Positions 7,547-17,934 of a stretch of 64,000 bases of DNA are shown one piece after another; position 1 is the stretch's first letter, and each line of letters starts with the position of its first letter. The notes below the pieces were generated by a model. That model did no database searches. It was not told the DNA's origin and saw nothing but the letters and a program-made list of their open reading frames with translations. The position numbers and the translations under genes are program-made. The stretch is from positions 1-64,000 of the forward strand of contig CAWHZU010000013.1 in assembly GCA_963833885.1 (NCBI GenBank), read 5' to 3'. The DNA is from JASHPR01 sp963833885. Its GTDB lineage: Bacteria; Actinomycetota; Actinomycetes; Streptosporangiales; Streptosporangiaceae.

Positions 7547-9268
7547 TCAGGTCATGTTAGGGCAGCAAAGCTGGTCGTTCCCGGGGTCCGTTAGAGACGT
7601 GGTATTACGCGACAGAGCCTCAAGCCCACGAACTAATGTTCCATAGGTGTCTGATGTGCGTGATGAGAGCGTCTCATACGCAACCAGGGCAGCATGCAGC
7701 GACAGACGGGACTCAGGCTCTTCCAGATCCACGTTGGTGATGCGCTGGATCAGCGAAAGGCGACGGTAGAGGACTGGTCGGGACAGGTGGCTCTCGGCGG
7801 CGGTGACCGATTTATTGCCGCCGTTGCGGAGGTAGGACTCCAGTACCGTGATCAGCTTGCTGCCGTGACGGCTGTCGTAGTCCAGCAGCGGCCCGATTCT
7901 CGCCTCGATAAAGGCGGCGAGCGTTGGGTTGCCCTGTAGCAGCTGGAACAGCCCGCGCAGTTCCAGGTCGCTGATCGAGTACCACGGCCTGATCCACGCC
8001 TTGGTCAGAGCGGCTTCGGCCATCATGTTTGCTTCCTGCAGCGTCCGCCGCGCCTGGACCGCGCCGGTGACCACCGGTCCAGCGGCCACCACGAAGTCGA
8101 TCTCCGCGATCACTCGCGCGGCGGACCCGGCCCGCTGCCGCAGCATCTGGACGTACTGGTCGATGACCTCGTCTGGTTGGTGACGGGTCTCCAGCGCGAT
8201 AAGCATGCCGACGGCCCGGTCGCTTAGCCGTCCGGTGATCGCCCGAAGCTGACACCGCTCGGCGACCGTGGCGGCCATGTCGGACAGCTGCCTGACCTGG
8301 CTGGTGGGCACGTGCTCAACCGTGGACATGCGCAGTACCAGGCCGACGAATCGGCCGCGGTCCAGCGGGACGCCCAGCGCTGCGGCGGTGGTGGCGGTGT
8401 CGGCGACGGGCCGGGCGTGGGTCAGGATGTCGGCCAGCAGCGAGCCGTGGGCCAGCCGCTCCACGCTCGAGCCGTCCTGCTCGATCAGGTGGTTCAGCGC
8501 CAGGGCGGCCGAGGCTCGCTCGACCGTCATCTCGTCCACGCGGCTCGGCTGCTCCTGGCAGACGAGCACCAGCCTGCCCCAGACCTGCCCTCGGGCACCT
8601 ACCGGAGTGACCAGCCATCCGGTGGCTGGATCGAACGTGGTGCTGCCCGTGCTGGCCACCATCCGCGCGCAGTCGTCCCAGGTCAGCAGGAGATCGCGGG
8701 CGTCAAGCCCGGCCGTGTCGATGGCCAGGGGCTGGTGCGCGAGATTTTCCAGCACCACGATCCTGCGGGTCAGCCGGGCGACCCTCGCCAGGATCTCCGT
8801 GGTCGACGCTCCCTCCAGGCTCAGCTCCATGAACGTGCTGCTGACCTGGTCGGCGATGCGCAGGTCGGTGAGCTGTGATTCGAAGATTAGCGAGTGCGCC
8901 GCCTCGGTGACCGAGACGAACGGGACCTCGCGGTGCAGTTCGACCAGCGGCAGGTGCAGCCGGTTGGCCGCGGTAATCGCCGGCGCCGGCAGGGCGTGCG
9001 AGAAGCGCCGGCCGAGTTCCACGATGACTCCGGCGGCCGATGCCCGCGCCAGCTCGGTCAGCAGCCTGACCAGCCCATCGCGCTCGCTGGGCAGCGCGAT
9101 TCCCGTGGTCAGAACTATTTCCCCGCCGCGCAGCAGGTGCGCGATGTCCGGGACCTCGGAGATGTGTACCCAGCGGACCTCGTTCTCTAGACCGTCGCGG
9201 CCCGCGACCACCTCGGGCAGGCCGTGTTGCAGCACGTCAAGGGCGAGGATCTCCGCGACGGTCGGCAT
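7547..9268 (-). CDS. PucR-family transcriptional regulator
   Basis: 573 residues. The N-terminal PucR domain (about 7-125) begins PTVAEILALDVLQHGLPEVV and contains WVHISEVPDIAHLLRGGEIV. A central region of GAF/GGDEF-like spacing follows, and the C-terminal PucR-type helix-turn-helix (about 472-530) includes SVTAAESHLSRPVLYRRLSL. In Bacillus PucR controls purine breakdown; actinobacterial relatives control many nitrogen-compound pathways. It is the last gene of the minus-strand amidohydrolase-hydantoinase-ABC-amidase operon, 5 bases after the amidase, so I infer it senses that pathway's substrate. The helix-turn-helix is followed by about 45 extra residues. Confidence 0.9.
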   Translation of the reverse strand: MPTVAEILALDVLQHGLPEVVAGRDGLENEVRWVHISEVPDIAHLLRGGEIVLTTGIALPSERDGLVRLLTELARASAAGVIVELGRRFSHALPAPAITAANRLHLPLVELHREVPFVSVTEAAHSLIFESQLTDLRIADQVSSTFMELSLEGASTTEILARVARLTRRIVVLENLAHQPLAIDTAGLDARDLLLTWDDCARMVASTGSTTFDPATGWLVTPVGARGQVWGRLVLVCQEQPSRVDEMTVERASAALALNHLIEQDGSSVERLAHGSLLADILTHARPVADTATTAAALGVPLDRGRFVGLVLRMSTVEHVPTSQVRQLSDMAATVAERCQLRAITGRLSDRAVGMLIALETRHQPDEVIDQYVQMLRQRAGSAARVIAEIDFVVAAGPVVTGAVQARRTLQEANMMAEAALTKAWIRPWYSISDLELRGLFQLLQGNPTLAAFIEARIGPLLDYDSRHGSKLITVLESYLRNGGNKSVTAAESHLSRPVLYRRLSLIQRITNVDLEEPESRLSLHAALVAYETLSSRTSDTYGTLVRGLEALSRNTTSLTDPGNDQLCCPNMT

Positions 9269-9273
9269 CGGCG

Positions 9274-10702
9274 CTAGTTCGCCGCCGTGATGGTGACGAG
9301 GTCGGGCGGCTCAGCCCTGCCGATCACCGCCTCGGCCTGCTCGGCGACCTGCAGGAGCAACCCGTCCTTTCCGGTAGCAGCTGCTAGCTGAATTCCGACC
9401 GGCAAGCCCTCTTCGCTGTATCCCGCCGGGATCGAGATCGCGGGCTGGCCGGACACGTTGAAGGGCCGGGCGAACACGCCTACGTCGCACTCGGCCCTGT
9501 CCACGAAGCCGAGTGTGGGCGCTGGTACCGGCACGGCCGGCGTGACGAGGATGTCGATGTGCGTACGCCACCATGTGTTGATGTCCCAACACGCGTCCTG
9601 TAGCGACTCCACCGACGCTATGTAACGCGCCGCCGACACAGATCTGGCCTTGCTCGCGAACTCCCACGTCCACGGTTCGACGTCGGCCTGGCCGATCGGG
9701 CGACCCAGGCGCTCGGACCAGCGGTCCAGGTCGCGGAGCATCCCGACCGCGACCAGCGTGTGCAGGTGCTGCTCGTATGCTGCCTCGGCGAAGGCCGGGA
9801 TATGCGCGGTGGCCACGCGGTGGCCGAGCTGGTCAAGCGCCGACGCGACCCTGTCGGCGGCGGCCGCACACGCCGCGTGTACGGGTTCGCGGCCGCCGGG
9901 CGGCCGGGTGACGACGCCGATCCTGAGCCGAGGCGGCGCCTGCTGCGCGGTGGGCCGTGGCCGCCAGGCGGGTGGCCGGTACGGATCACCGGTTGCGCCG
10001 CCGCTGATTTGGCGCAGCACCGCGGCCGCGTCTCTGACCGAGCGGGTGAGCACGCCCTCGCAGGTCAGGAACCCGCGGAACTCGCCGAACTCCGGCCCGA
10101 GGGAAATCGAGGCGCGGGTCGGCTTGATGCCGACGACTCCGCACATGCTGGCGGGGACGCGGATCGAGCCGCCGGTGTCGTTGCCGTGAGCCACCGGAAC
10201 GAAGCCGGCCGCTACAGCGGCCGCCGAGCCGCCGCTCGAGCCGCCTGGCGAACGGGACAGATCCCATGGATTCCGGGTCGGGCCATAGGCGACAGGCTCG
10301 GTGGTGTAAGACCCGGCGAGCTCGGGCGTGTTCGTGCGGCCGAGGATCACGAACCCGGCGCGGCGGAACCGCCGGGCGAGGTGCGAGTCGCGCGGCGAAC
10401 ACCAGCCGGCGTCGCGCAGCACGCGCATGCCGAAGTGGTAAGGGTCCCCGCGCGTGGCGCACAGCGCGTCCTTGACGAGCATCGGCATGCCTGCGAACGG
10501 CAGACCCGCTCTTAACCTGCGAGGCTTCCTGGCGAGCGCTATCGAAGAGCGGATGGATCACCGCGTTCAGCGCGCCGTCTGCGGCCTGGATCCTGGCGAT
10601 GGCCTCCTCGACGATGGTCGCAGGCGTCTGTGCGCCATCCCTCATTGCCGTGAGGAGGTCATGTGCGTCCGCGAACGGTGCCGTGCCGACGCGGCGCCTC
10701 AC
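9274..10702 (-). CDS. Amidase (amidase signature family), one frameshift
   Basis: The family domain spans two frames. The first 67 or so residues run from ATG 10702 (MRRRVGTAPFADAHDLL, then a helical region ending QEASQVKSG). The remaining 404 residues are in another frame from about 10500: MPMLVKDALCA with the catalytic Lys, then PGGSSGGSAAAVAAG with the Ser pair, and GNDTGGSIRVPAS. Removing one base in the CCC at 10505-10507 restores GLPFAGMPMLVKD. Amidase-signature enzymes hydrolyse amides through a Ser-Ser-Lys triad. The start overlaps the preceding ATPase stop as ATGA. Whether the frameshift is real or a sequencing error cannot be told here; unrepaired, the N-terminal helices would be lost. 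Confidence 0.85.
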
Positions 10703-11542
10703 GGCGATTCATTTCCGTTTGTGGACTTTTGTGCCTCCTGATGCTCATGTTTCAGCATGACATAGGGATGCAGCGGGTCTGGGACGGGTGTTGCGGCGAC
10801 CAGGGACTGCGTGTAGGCGTGTGTCGGCTCGGTAAGCACGCTCGCGGTCGGACCGGTCTCCACGATCGAGCCCTCGGACATGACCGCCACCCGGTGGCAG
10901 AGCTGTCGCACGACGCCGAGGTCGTGCGCGATGAACAAAATCGCGACTCCGCGCTTCGAGCGCAGGTCCGCGAGCAGGTTGCAGATCTGCGCCTGTATCG
11001 AGACGTCCAGCGACGAGACGACCTCGTCGCAGATGAGGACCCTGGGCTCGACCACGAGCGCGCGCGCGATCGCGATCCTCTGGCGCTGCCCGCCGGAGAA
11101 CGCCTTCGGCCTGCGCTGGTAGGCGTCGGCGGGCAGGCCCACATCGGCCAGCGCCGCCAGCACGCGCTCTCTGCGGTCCTCGCGGCCGGTGGCGAGCTTG
11201 TTCACGACCACGCCCTCGGCGACGATCTCGCCCACGGACATGCGCGGGTCAAGCGAGGAGTAGGGGTTCTGGAAGATCATCTTTATGGGCCGCCGAGCCG
11301 CCCTGAGTTCGGCGGCCCGCAGCGCGAGCACGTCCTTGCCCTCGAAGAGGATCGAGCCGGCCGTGGGGCGGACCAGCCCGGCGATGCACCGCGCGGTCGT
11401 GGTCTTGCCCGAGCCGGACTCGCCTACCAGGCCGAGGATCTCCCCAGCGTCCAGATGAAGCGTCACGTCACGGACGGCGTCCACCCGGTGCGCATTCCGG
11501 CCGCTGCGGCCGCGGAAATAGGACTTGCTGAGCCCGGACACC

Positions 11543-11556
<14 letters not shown>
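10699..11556 (-). CDS. ABC transporter ATP-binding protein, oligopeptide type (DppF-like)
   Basis: 285 residues with a complete nucleotide-binding domain: Walker A GESGSGKTT (45-53), Q-loop FQNPYSSLDP, signature FSGGQRQR (153-160), Walker B VLICDE (173-178) and switch His AHD. The C-terminal extension (HPYVMLKHEHQEAQKS) is short compared with typical DppF. With the adjoining ATPase it forms the heterodimeric motor of a peptide/opine-type importer. The start at 11556 overlaps the upstream ATPase by 14 bases, and its stop overlaps the amidase start as ATGA. Confidence 0.93.
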
Positions 11557-12562
<1,006 letters not shown>

Positions 12563-12565
12563 GGC

Positions 12566-13454
12566 CTACTCGCCGTCACGGGCGTATCGGTCGCGGAGCC
12601 AGTCCCCGGCCAGGCTGAAGCTGACCGCGGTGAACATCAAGCGCCAGTCCGGGGAACAGGACCGGCCACCACACGACCGGCAGGTAGGTCTGGCCGTCCG
12701 CGATCATCGCTCCCCACTCAGGCTGCGGGGGCTGGGCGCCGACGCCGATGAAGGACAGCCCGGCGAGCGTGAGCGTCACGGCCGCGACGTCGCCGGTGAC
12801 CTGGACCAGCATGGTTCCGACGGTCGCAGGAAAGATGTGGCGTCGGACGATCCACAGCCGCTGTGCGCCGAGTTCCCTGGCCGCGGTCACGTAGTCGGCG
12901 TTCTGGATGTCGGCGACCATGGCCCGCACCAGTCGCGCATACCTGGGCCACCAGGTAAACGCCAGCGCGATGATCGCCGATCGCAGGCTGGCTCCCAGTG
13001 CCGCGGACAGGCCGAGCGCGAGGATGAGCGGCGGGAAGGCCATGCCGATGTCGGTGATGCGCATGAGCAGTTCGTCCACGATCCCGCCGACGACAGCCGC
13101 GATGGTCCCGATGAGCACTCCGGCCGCGGCTCCGCAGGCGATGACCACGGCGACGCTGGACATCGTGATCCGGGCTCCCTCCAGCACCCGGCTGAACACG
13201 TCGCGGCCGGCCTTGTCGGTGCCGAACCAGTGCCTCGCGGTCGGGCCCATCAGGCGCGAGCCGAAGTCGATCGCGCTCGGGTTCTGCGGGGCCAGCAGCG
13301 GCCCGAAGATCGCGATCAGGATGATGAACAGGGCTAGCCACAGGCCCACGCTGCGGATGGCGGCGGTGCGCCCGCCGAGTCCCCACCCGGTCACCGCCGA
13401 CATCGGCCCGGCGCTGTCGCGCAGCGAGGCTACCTGCTGTGTTGTGTCGGTCAT
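12566..13454 (-). CDS. ABC transporter permease (DppC-like), 3' frameshift
   Basis: About 292 residues with the DppC plan: an N-terminal membrane segment (GLWLALFIILIAIFGPLLAP), WFGTDKAGRDVFSRVLEGAR, and the EAA-type loop AARELGAQRLWIVRRHIFPA that contacts the ATPases. The unedited frame ends at 12576 with an uncharacteristic tail after FPGLAL. One extra base near 12638 (CTTGATG for CTGATG) explains this: the other frame reads MFTAVSFSLAGDWLRDRY and stops at 12566, the standard family ending. The start overlaps the DppB stop as ATGA. As read, the last membrane-proximal residues would be replaced. Confidence 0.88.
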
Positions 13455-14470
13455 GCCGCTGTCGCCGCCAGCCGCGCGCGCGGGTCCAGGCCGAGCACCA
13501 GGAGATCCACCAGCAGGTTCATGATCACGAAGACCAGACCGACGGTGAGCACGACGCCCACGACGGGCTGCAGGTCCTTCTGCAGGACCGCATTGACCGC
13601 ATAGGTGCCGATGCCGGGCAGGTTGTAGATCTCCTCGACCAGGACCGTGCTGCCCAGCATCCAGCCCACTTGCATGCCGAGCAGGGTCAGCGTAGGCACC
13701 GCGGCGTTGCGGAGTGCGTGCCCAAGCACCACCCGCCGCTCCGACATCCCCTTGGACCTGGCCAGCACGATGTAGTCCTGGCCGAGCTCGGAGATCAGGT
13801 TCTCCCGGAGCGTCCGGACGATGATGGGGATGAAGAAGGCCGCCAGCGTCAGCGCGGGAAGAATCAGGTGCAAGATCGTGCTCCCGAACGCAGCCCAGTT
13901 CCCCTCCAGCAGGCTGTCGACGACCGGCATGCCGGTGATCTTCTGGCCCTGGCTGACGTTCGCCGATACCTCGCCCCCGAGCGGGAAAATCTTCAGGTCG
14001 GCCGCGAACGCGACCTGCAGCAGCAGGCCGAGCCAGAAGACCGGCATTCCGCCCAGGCTCATGGAGAAGACGCGTACCGTCCGGTCCGCCCAGCCGTCCT
14101 TCCTGACGGCCGCGATCACGCCGAGCGGGAGGGAAATCAGGATGTTGATGATCATCGCGGCGAGGACAAGCTCGATCGACACGGGCAGCGCCTGCGCCAG
14201 GCTGGTAGCCACCGGTATCTGCGTTTCGCTGGATATCCCCAGGTTGCCGTGCAGCGCGTGCCAGACATAGAGCAGGTACTGCTCGGCCAGCGGATGGTTC
14301 AGACCGAGCCGGACGCGTTCAACGGCCAACTGCGCGGGAGTGGCTCCAGGCCCTGCGGCGAGCCGGGCCGGGTCGCCCGGGATCACGTTGAGCATGAGGA
14401 ATGTCGCCAGCGCAAGCGCAAGCAGCACAATCACAGCCCAGCCGGCGCGCCGCAGGATCTGGATAGTCAC
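13451..14470 (-). CDS. ABC transporter permease (DppB-like)
   Basis: 339 residues, six predicted membrane segments. Family marks are the N-terminal LATFLMLNVIPGDPARLAAG, the LNHPLAEQYLLYV segment, PVFWLGLLLQ and the EAA-like loop LARSKGMSERRVVLGHALRN. It pairs with the DppC-like protein to form the pore. The frame is intact, unlike its neighbours. The gene starts 9 bases after the substrate-binding protein. Confidence 0.93.
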   Translation of the reverse strand: MTIQILRRAGWAVIVLLALALATFLMLNVIPGDPARLAAGPGATPAQLAVERVRLGLNHPLAEQYLLYVWHALHGNLGISSETQIPVATSLAQALPVSIELVLAAMIINILISLPLGVIAAVRKDGWADRTVRVFSMSLGGMPVFWLGLLLQVAFAADLKIFPLGGEVSANVSQGQKITGMPVVDSLLEGNWAAFGSTILHLILPALTLAAFFIPIIVRTLRENLISELGQDYIVLARSKGMSERRVVLGHALRNAAVPTLTLLGMQVGWMLGSTVLVEEIYNLPGIGTYAVNAVLQKDLQPVVGVVLTVGLVFVIMNLLVDLLVLGLDPRARLAATAA

Positions 14471-14479
14471 GAGCGACGC

Positions 14480-16114
14480 TCAGACGCTCATGTTGTAAAC
14501 GTTGACCGTGTAGTGATGCGCGAGGTTGTAGGAGAATCCCTTAACCCCCGGCCCCAGTACCGTCACCCACTTCAGTACGGCCACGTTGACGGCCGGGTAG
14601 TCGGAGCCGATGGCCTGCTGCGCTTGCTCGTACTGCGAGCAGGCATTCTGCACCTGCGTCTGCTGCTGGGCCTGCGTGAGCAGCTTGTCGACGCTCGGGT
14701 TCGAGTAATAGAACCAGTTGTAGCCAGTGGCGATGAACTTCGAGTCGTAGTACTCGTAGAGGACCTCGTTCGGGTCGAGGAACGTCGGGTACTCGTAGAT
14801 GAACCCGAGGTCCGGGGTGGTGGACGCGTGCTTCAGCAGGCTGACGTACGCAGGGAACGCGATCCCGAGCGGCTTGGTCTTCAGCCCGATCGACTGCAGC
14901 GTCGGCGCGAGCAGCTCGTAACCCAGCTTCTCCTCGGCGAGGAACGGCAGGTACTCGATCGAAACCGTCTCGCCGGTCGCGTGCGCCTCCTTGATCAGCT
15001 GCTTGGCCTTGGCCAGGTCGTAGGTGGACGCCGGGGTGCTGGAGTTGTAGCAGGGGAAGTTCGACGGCATCGGCCCGTGCGCCACGACCGCGTAGCCGTC
15101 GAACGCCGCCTTGATGAAGGCCTGGTAGTTAAACGCGTACGAAATGGCCTCGCGGACCAGGATGTTCTTTGTCGGGCCGAAGGCGGTGTTGAACGCCACG
15201 TAAAGCTGAACTCCGGTTTGCGCAACGTTCAGGGTGTAGCCGCTCTTCGAAGCGAACGTCGAGTAAGCGTCGGAGGGAAGCCCTTCGGCGAAGTTCACGG
15301 TGCCGCTCTGCAGCGCCTCCACTTCACTGGAGCCGTTCGTGTAGTAGTGCCACGCGACGTCCGCGACATGCTTTCCTGACCAGCCGCCCCAGTACTTCTT
15401 GAAGTAGGCGACCGAGACAGACTCGTTCGGCACGAACTGGGTCAGCTCGTAAGGACCAGAGCCCGCTTCGTGCGTGGCGAGCCAGGTCTCGCCCTGGTTG
15501 GTTCCCGCGTGCGCCTGGACCAGCGCGCTGTTCAGGATGTACACGCGGGAGAGCGCGTCGAGGAACGTGCGGTACGGGCTGCTGAGCGTGATGATGATCT
15601 TGGTCGGCGAGATGACCTTCGACGAGGCGTATGCGGAAAGCTCTGTGTAGATCCCGGTGCCGATGGACTTGATCCGGTCGAGGCTGTACTTGACGTCCTG
15701 CGCCGTCACCTTGGCGCCGTTGTGGAACGTCACTCCGGAGCGGAGATTGAACGTGTAGGTCAGGCCGTTGGACGAGACCGTCCAGCTTGTCGCCAGGTCG
15801 GGCTTGAGCGTGGGATTCGGGCCGTTCGTGAACTGCACCAGTGCGTCATACACAGCGCGGTCGATCTCGTCGACGTTGGACGAGGCCGACTGCGAGGGGT
15901 CGAGGGTGGGAGGCGCGACGGTGTCGCCGATGGACAGCGTGCCGGAGACCGACGAGGCGCCGGAGGCCGTGCCCGATGATGCGGTGGACGACCCTGACGA
16001 TGCGCATGCGGTGATGATCACGCATCCGACCGCGGCTACGAGGGCCACGAGCGCCCGGCGGCGCCGGGCGATGATTCTGACCGCGCGCACGCCGCGGCGA
16101 GGTGTGTCATTCAT
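14480..16114 (-). CDS. ABC transporter substrate-binding lipoprotein, family 5
   Basis: 544 residues. An Arg-rich start and hydrophobic stretch end in I-T-A-C, the lipid-modified Cys, followed by a Ser/Thr/Gly linker. The SBP_bac_5 domain shows DPSQSASSNVDEIDRAVYDAL, the LATSWTVSSNGLTYTFNLRSG block and FHNGAKVTAQDVKYSLDRI. This class captures peptides, opines, glutathione or other N-containing solutes. The ATG at 16114 overlaps the restored HyuB stop as ATGA, tying uptake to hydantoinase/oxoprolinase expression. I infer the ligand is the substrate of the linked hydrolases. Confidence 0.92.
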   Translation of the reverse strand: MNDTPRRGVRAVRIIARRRRALVALVAAVGCVIITACASSGSSTASSGTASGASSVSGTLSIGDTVAPPTLDPSQSASSNVDEIDRAVYDALVQFTNGPNPTLKPDLATSWTVSSNGLTYTFNLRSGVTFHNGAKVTAQDVKYSLDRIKSIGTGIYTELSAYASSKVISPTKIIITLSSPYRTFLDALSRVYILNSALVQAHAGTNQGETWLATHEAGSGPYELTQFVPNESVSVAYFKKYWGGWSGKHVADVAWHYYTNGSSEVEALQSGTVNFAEGLPSDAYSTFASKSGYTLNVAQTGVQLYVAFNTAFGPTKNILVREAISYAFNYQAFIKAAFDGYAVVAHGPMPSNFPCYNSSTPASTYDLAKAKQLIKEAHATGETVSIEYLPFLAEEKLGYELLAPTLQSIGLKTKPLGIAFPAYVSLLKHASTTPDLGFIYEYPTFLDPNEVLYEYYDSKFIATGYNWFYYSNPSVDKLLTQAQQQTQVQNACSQYEQAQQAIGSDYPAVNVAVLKWVTVLGPGVKGFSYNLAHHYTVNVYNMSV

Positions 16115-17931
16115 TTGTGTTCTCCCAGCTCTCTTGCCCGGCCGTGAGCAGGCGGGGTGAGGCCATTACCGTGTGGTCGAGCTGTCTTGGCTCCGGATTG
16201 ACCGGAGCGGGCAGCCCGCTCTGGGGACAGCTCGAGGATGTTTCCCGCCCTGATCCGGACTCCGTAGATATCCCAGGCGCTTCTCCTCGGAGACGTAGCC
16301 GTCGATGACGTCGTCGAGTACGTCTTGCGGGGCTCGGTCCAGCGGCTCGCCGTACCCGGCGCCGCCGCCGCTGAGGTTCACGAACCGGTCGCCGATGGAC
16401 AGCGGCGCGCGCTGCATCCGCAGGCGGCGCTCCCGGGCGGTCCCGGATAGATGACGAATCCGTTGTTGGCGCCGCTGTGACCGCCGGCCAGGCCGCGGGT
16501 AGCGGTCAGCGTCTTCTTCTTCATCGAGAGGATCTCGCCGGGCCTGCTGGCCTGCACCACGCGCCGGATGCCGAGCCCGCCGCGGTACTGGCCAGGGCCG
16601 CCGGAGTCCTCGCGAAGATCCAGGCTCTCGTGGAACAAGCCAGCCTTCTGCTCCAGCACCTCCACCGGGGTATTGCGGCCGACGGTCTCGCACGGGTTCT
16701 GCTGGGCCGAGGCCCCGTCATGCGAAGGCGTGCCGCCCCAGCCGATGCCCTCCAGGTTGCTGATCACGAAGGACTCTCCGGTCAGCGGCTCCTGCACGAC
16801 GGCCATGAACCCGGGCTCGTCGCCCGCGCTGGACGCGCCGACCTCCGGCAGGGCCTGGGCCAGCGCGTTGCGGATGACCTCCGTCGCCACCATGTGCGTC
16901 CAGAGCGTGAACGTCGGCGCGGGGTAGACGGCGTGGAACAGGTTGCCCTCGGGCGCGATGACCTTCAGCTGCTCGAAGTGCCCGGCGTTGGCCGGGGCGT
17001 CCGGGGAGGTCAGCGACTTGAAGATGTTCTTGACCATCGCGACCGTTGCGCCGAACGGCATGTTGATCGGGCCGGGCACCTGGTCCTGGGATCCCTGGAA
17101 GTCGACGATGAACTCGTCGGCGGTGATCGTGATCGTGACGGCCACCCGGACCGGATCCTCGGACACCCCGTCGTCGTCCATGTAGTCCGAGGCCGTCCAG
17201 CTGCCGCGGGGAAGCTCGGCCAGGCGCCGCTGCACCAGCCTGCGGCCGTGCGCGATCACCGCGTCGATCGTCGCCCCGACCTGCTCGTGCCGTACCTGGC
17301 GTAGATATCCTGCACGCCCTTCTCGCCGACCCTGATCGACGACACTTGCGCATTCAGGTCGCCGAGCACGATCTCCGGCATCCGGCTGTTGAACCGGATG
17401 AAGTCGATCCACTCGGAGTCGAACTCATATCCCTTCATCACCCGGGTCGCCGGGAAGACGCAGCCTTCCTGGTGCAGCGACGTCGAGTCCAGGACGTAAC
17501 CGGGGTCCTTGGCGCCCAGGTCGCGCCAGTGCGCGCGGATGGCGAGATAGGAGACGAGCCGGTGGCGGGTCGGGCTCGGGCATGAACACCGGCGCGACAA
17601 GCACCGCGTCATAGGTGTGCGCCGAGCTCCAGTACGGATAGTTCAGCAGGATGACGTCCCCAGGCCGCAGATTCTCGGGGCCCACGTGCCGCAGGGCGTA
17701 TTCCAGTGCCATGTCGTTGGCGCCAAGGAACACCGCGATGCCGGTCGCCTCGGCGATGAGCTTCAGCTCCGGCGTGTAGATGGAGATGCCGAAATCGAGA
17801 ACCTCGTAGATCCCAGGGTTAAACGCGGTGCGGACGAGCGTCCGCCGCATCTGCTCCGCGACCGAGAGGAACCCGTGGTGGATTACCTCGAGGGTGATGC
17901 CGTCAAGCTCGGCACGCTGCTCTTCGGGCAC
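16111..17931 (-). pseudogene. hyuB: Hydantoinase/oxoprolinase subunit B, four frameshifts
   Basis: Full-length HyuB (about 606 codons) broken into five frame segments. From ATG 17931: ELDGITLEVIHHGFLSVAEQ and RTAFNPGIYEVLDFG; frame change near 17567; then RLVSYLAIRAHWRDLGA and FIRFNSRMPEIVLGDLNAQ; change near 17289; then HEQVGATIDAVIAHGRRL and the long central domain; change near 16440; then RMQRAPLSIGDRFVNLSGGG; change near 16290; then WDIYGVRIRAGN to a TGA at 16111. Each change is one base. HyuB and HyuA form ATP-dependent hydantoinases, 5-oxoprolinases or acetone-type carboxylases. All expected parts are present and in order, so the loss is very recent or a sequencing artefact. Confidence 0.85.
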
Positions 17932-17934
17932 GCT

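Noticed and set aside
13439..15379. 646-residue plus-strand frame
   Set aside because: Antisense to the intact dppB-like and binding-protein genes; composition His/Arg/Gln-rich with no motif.
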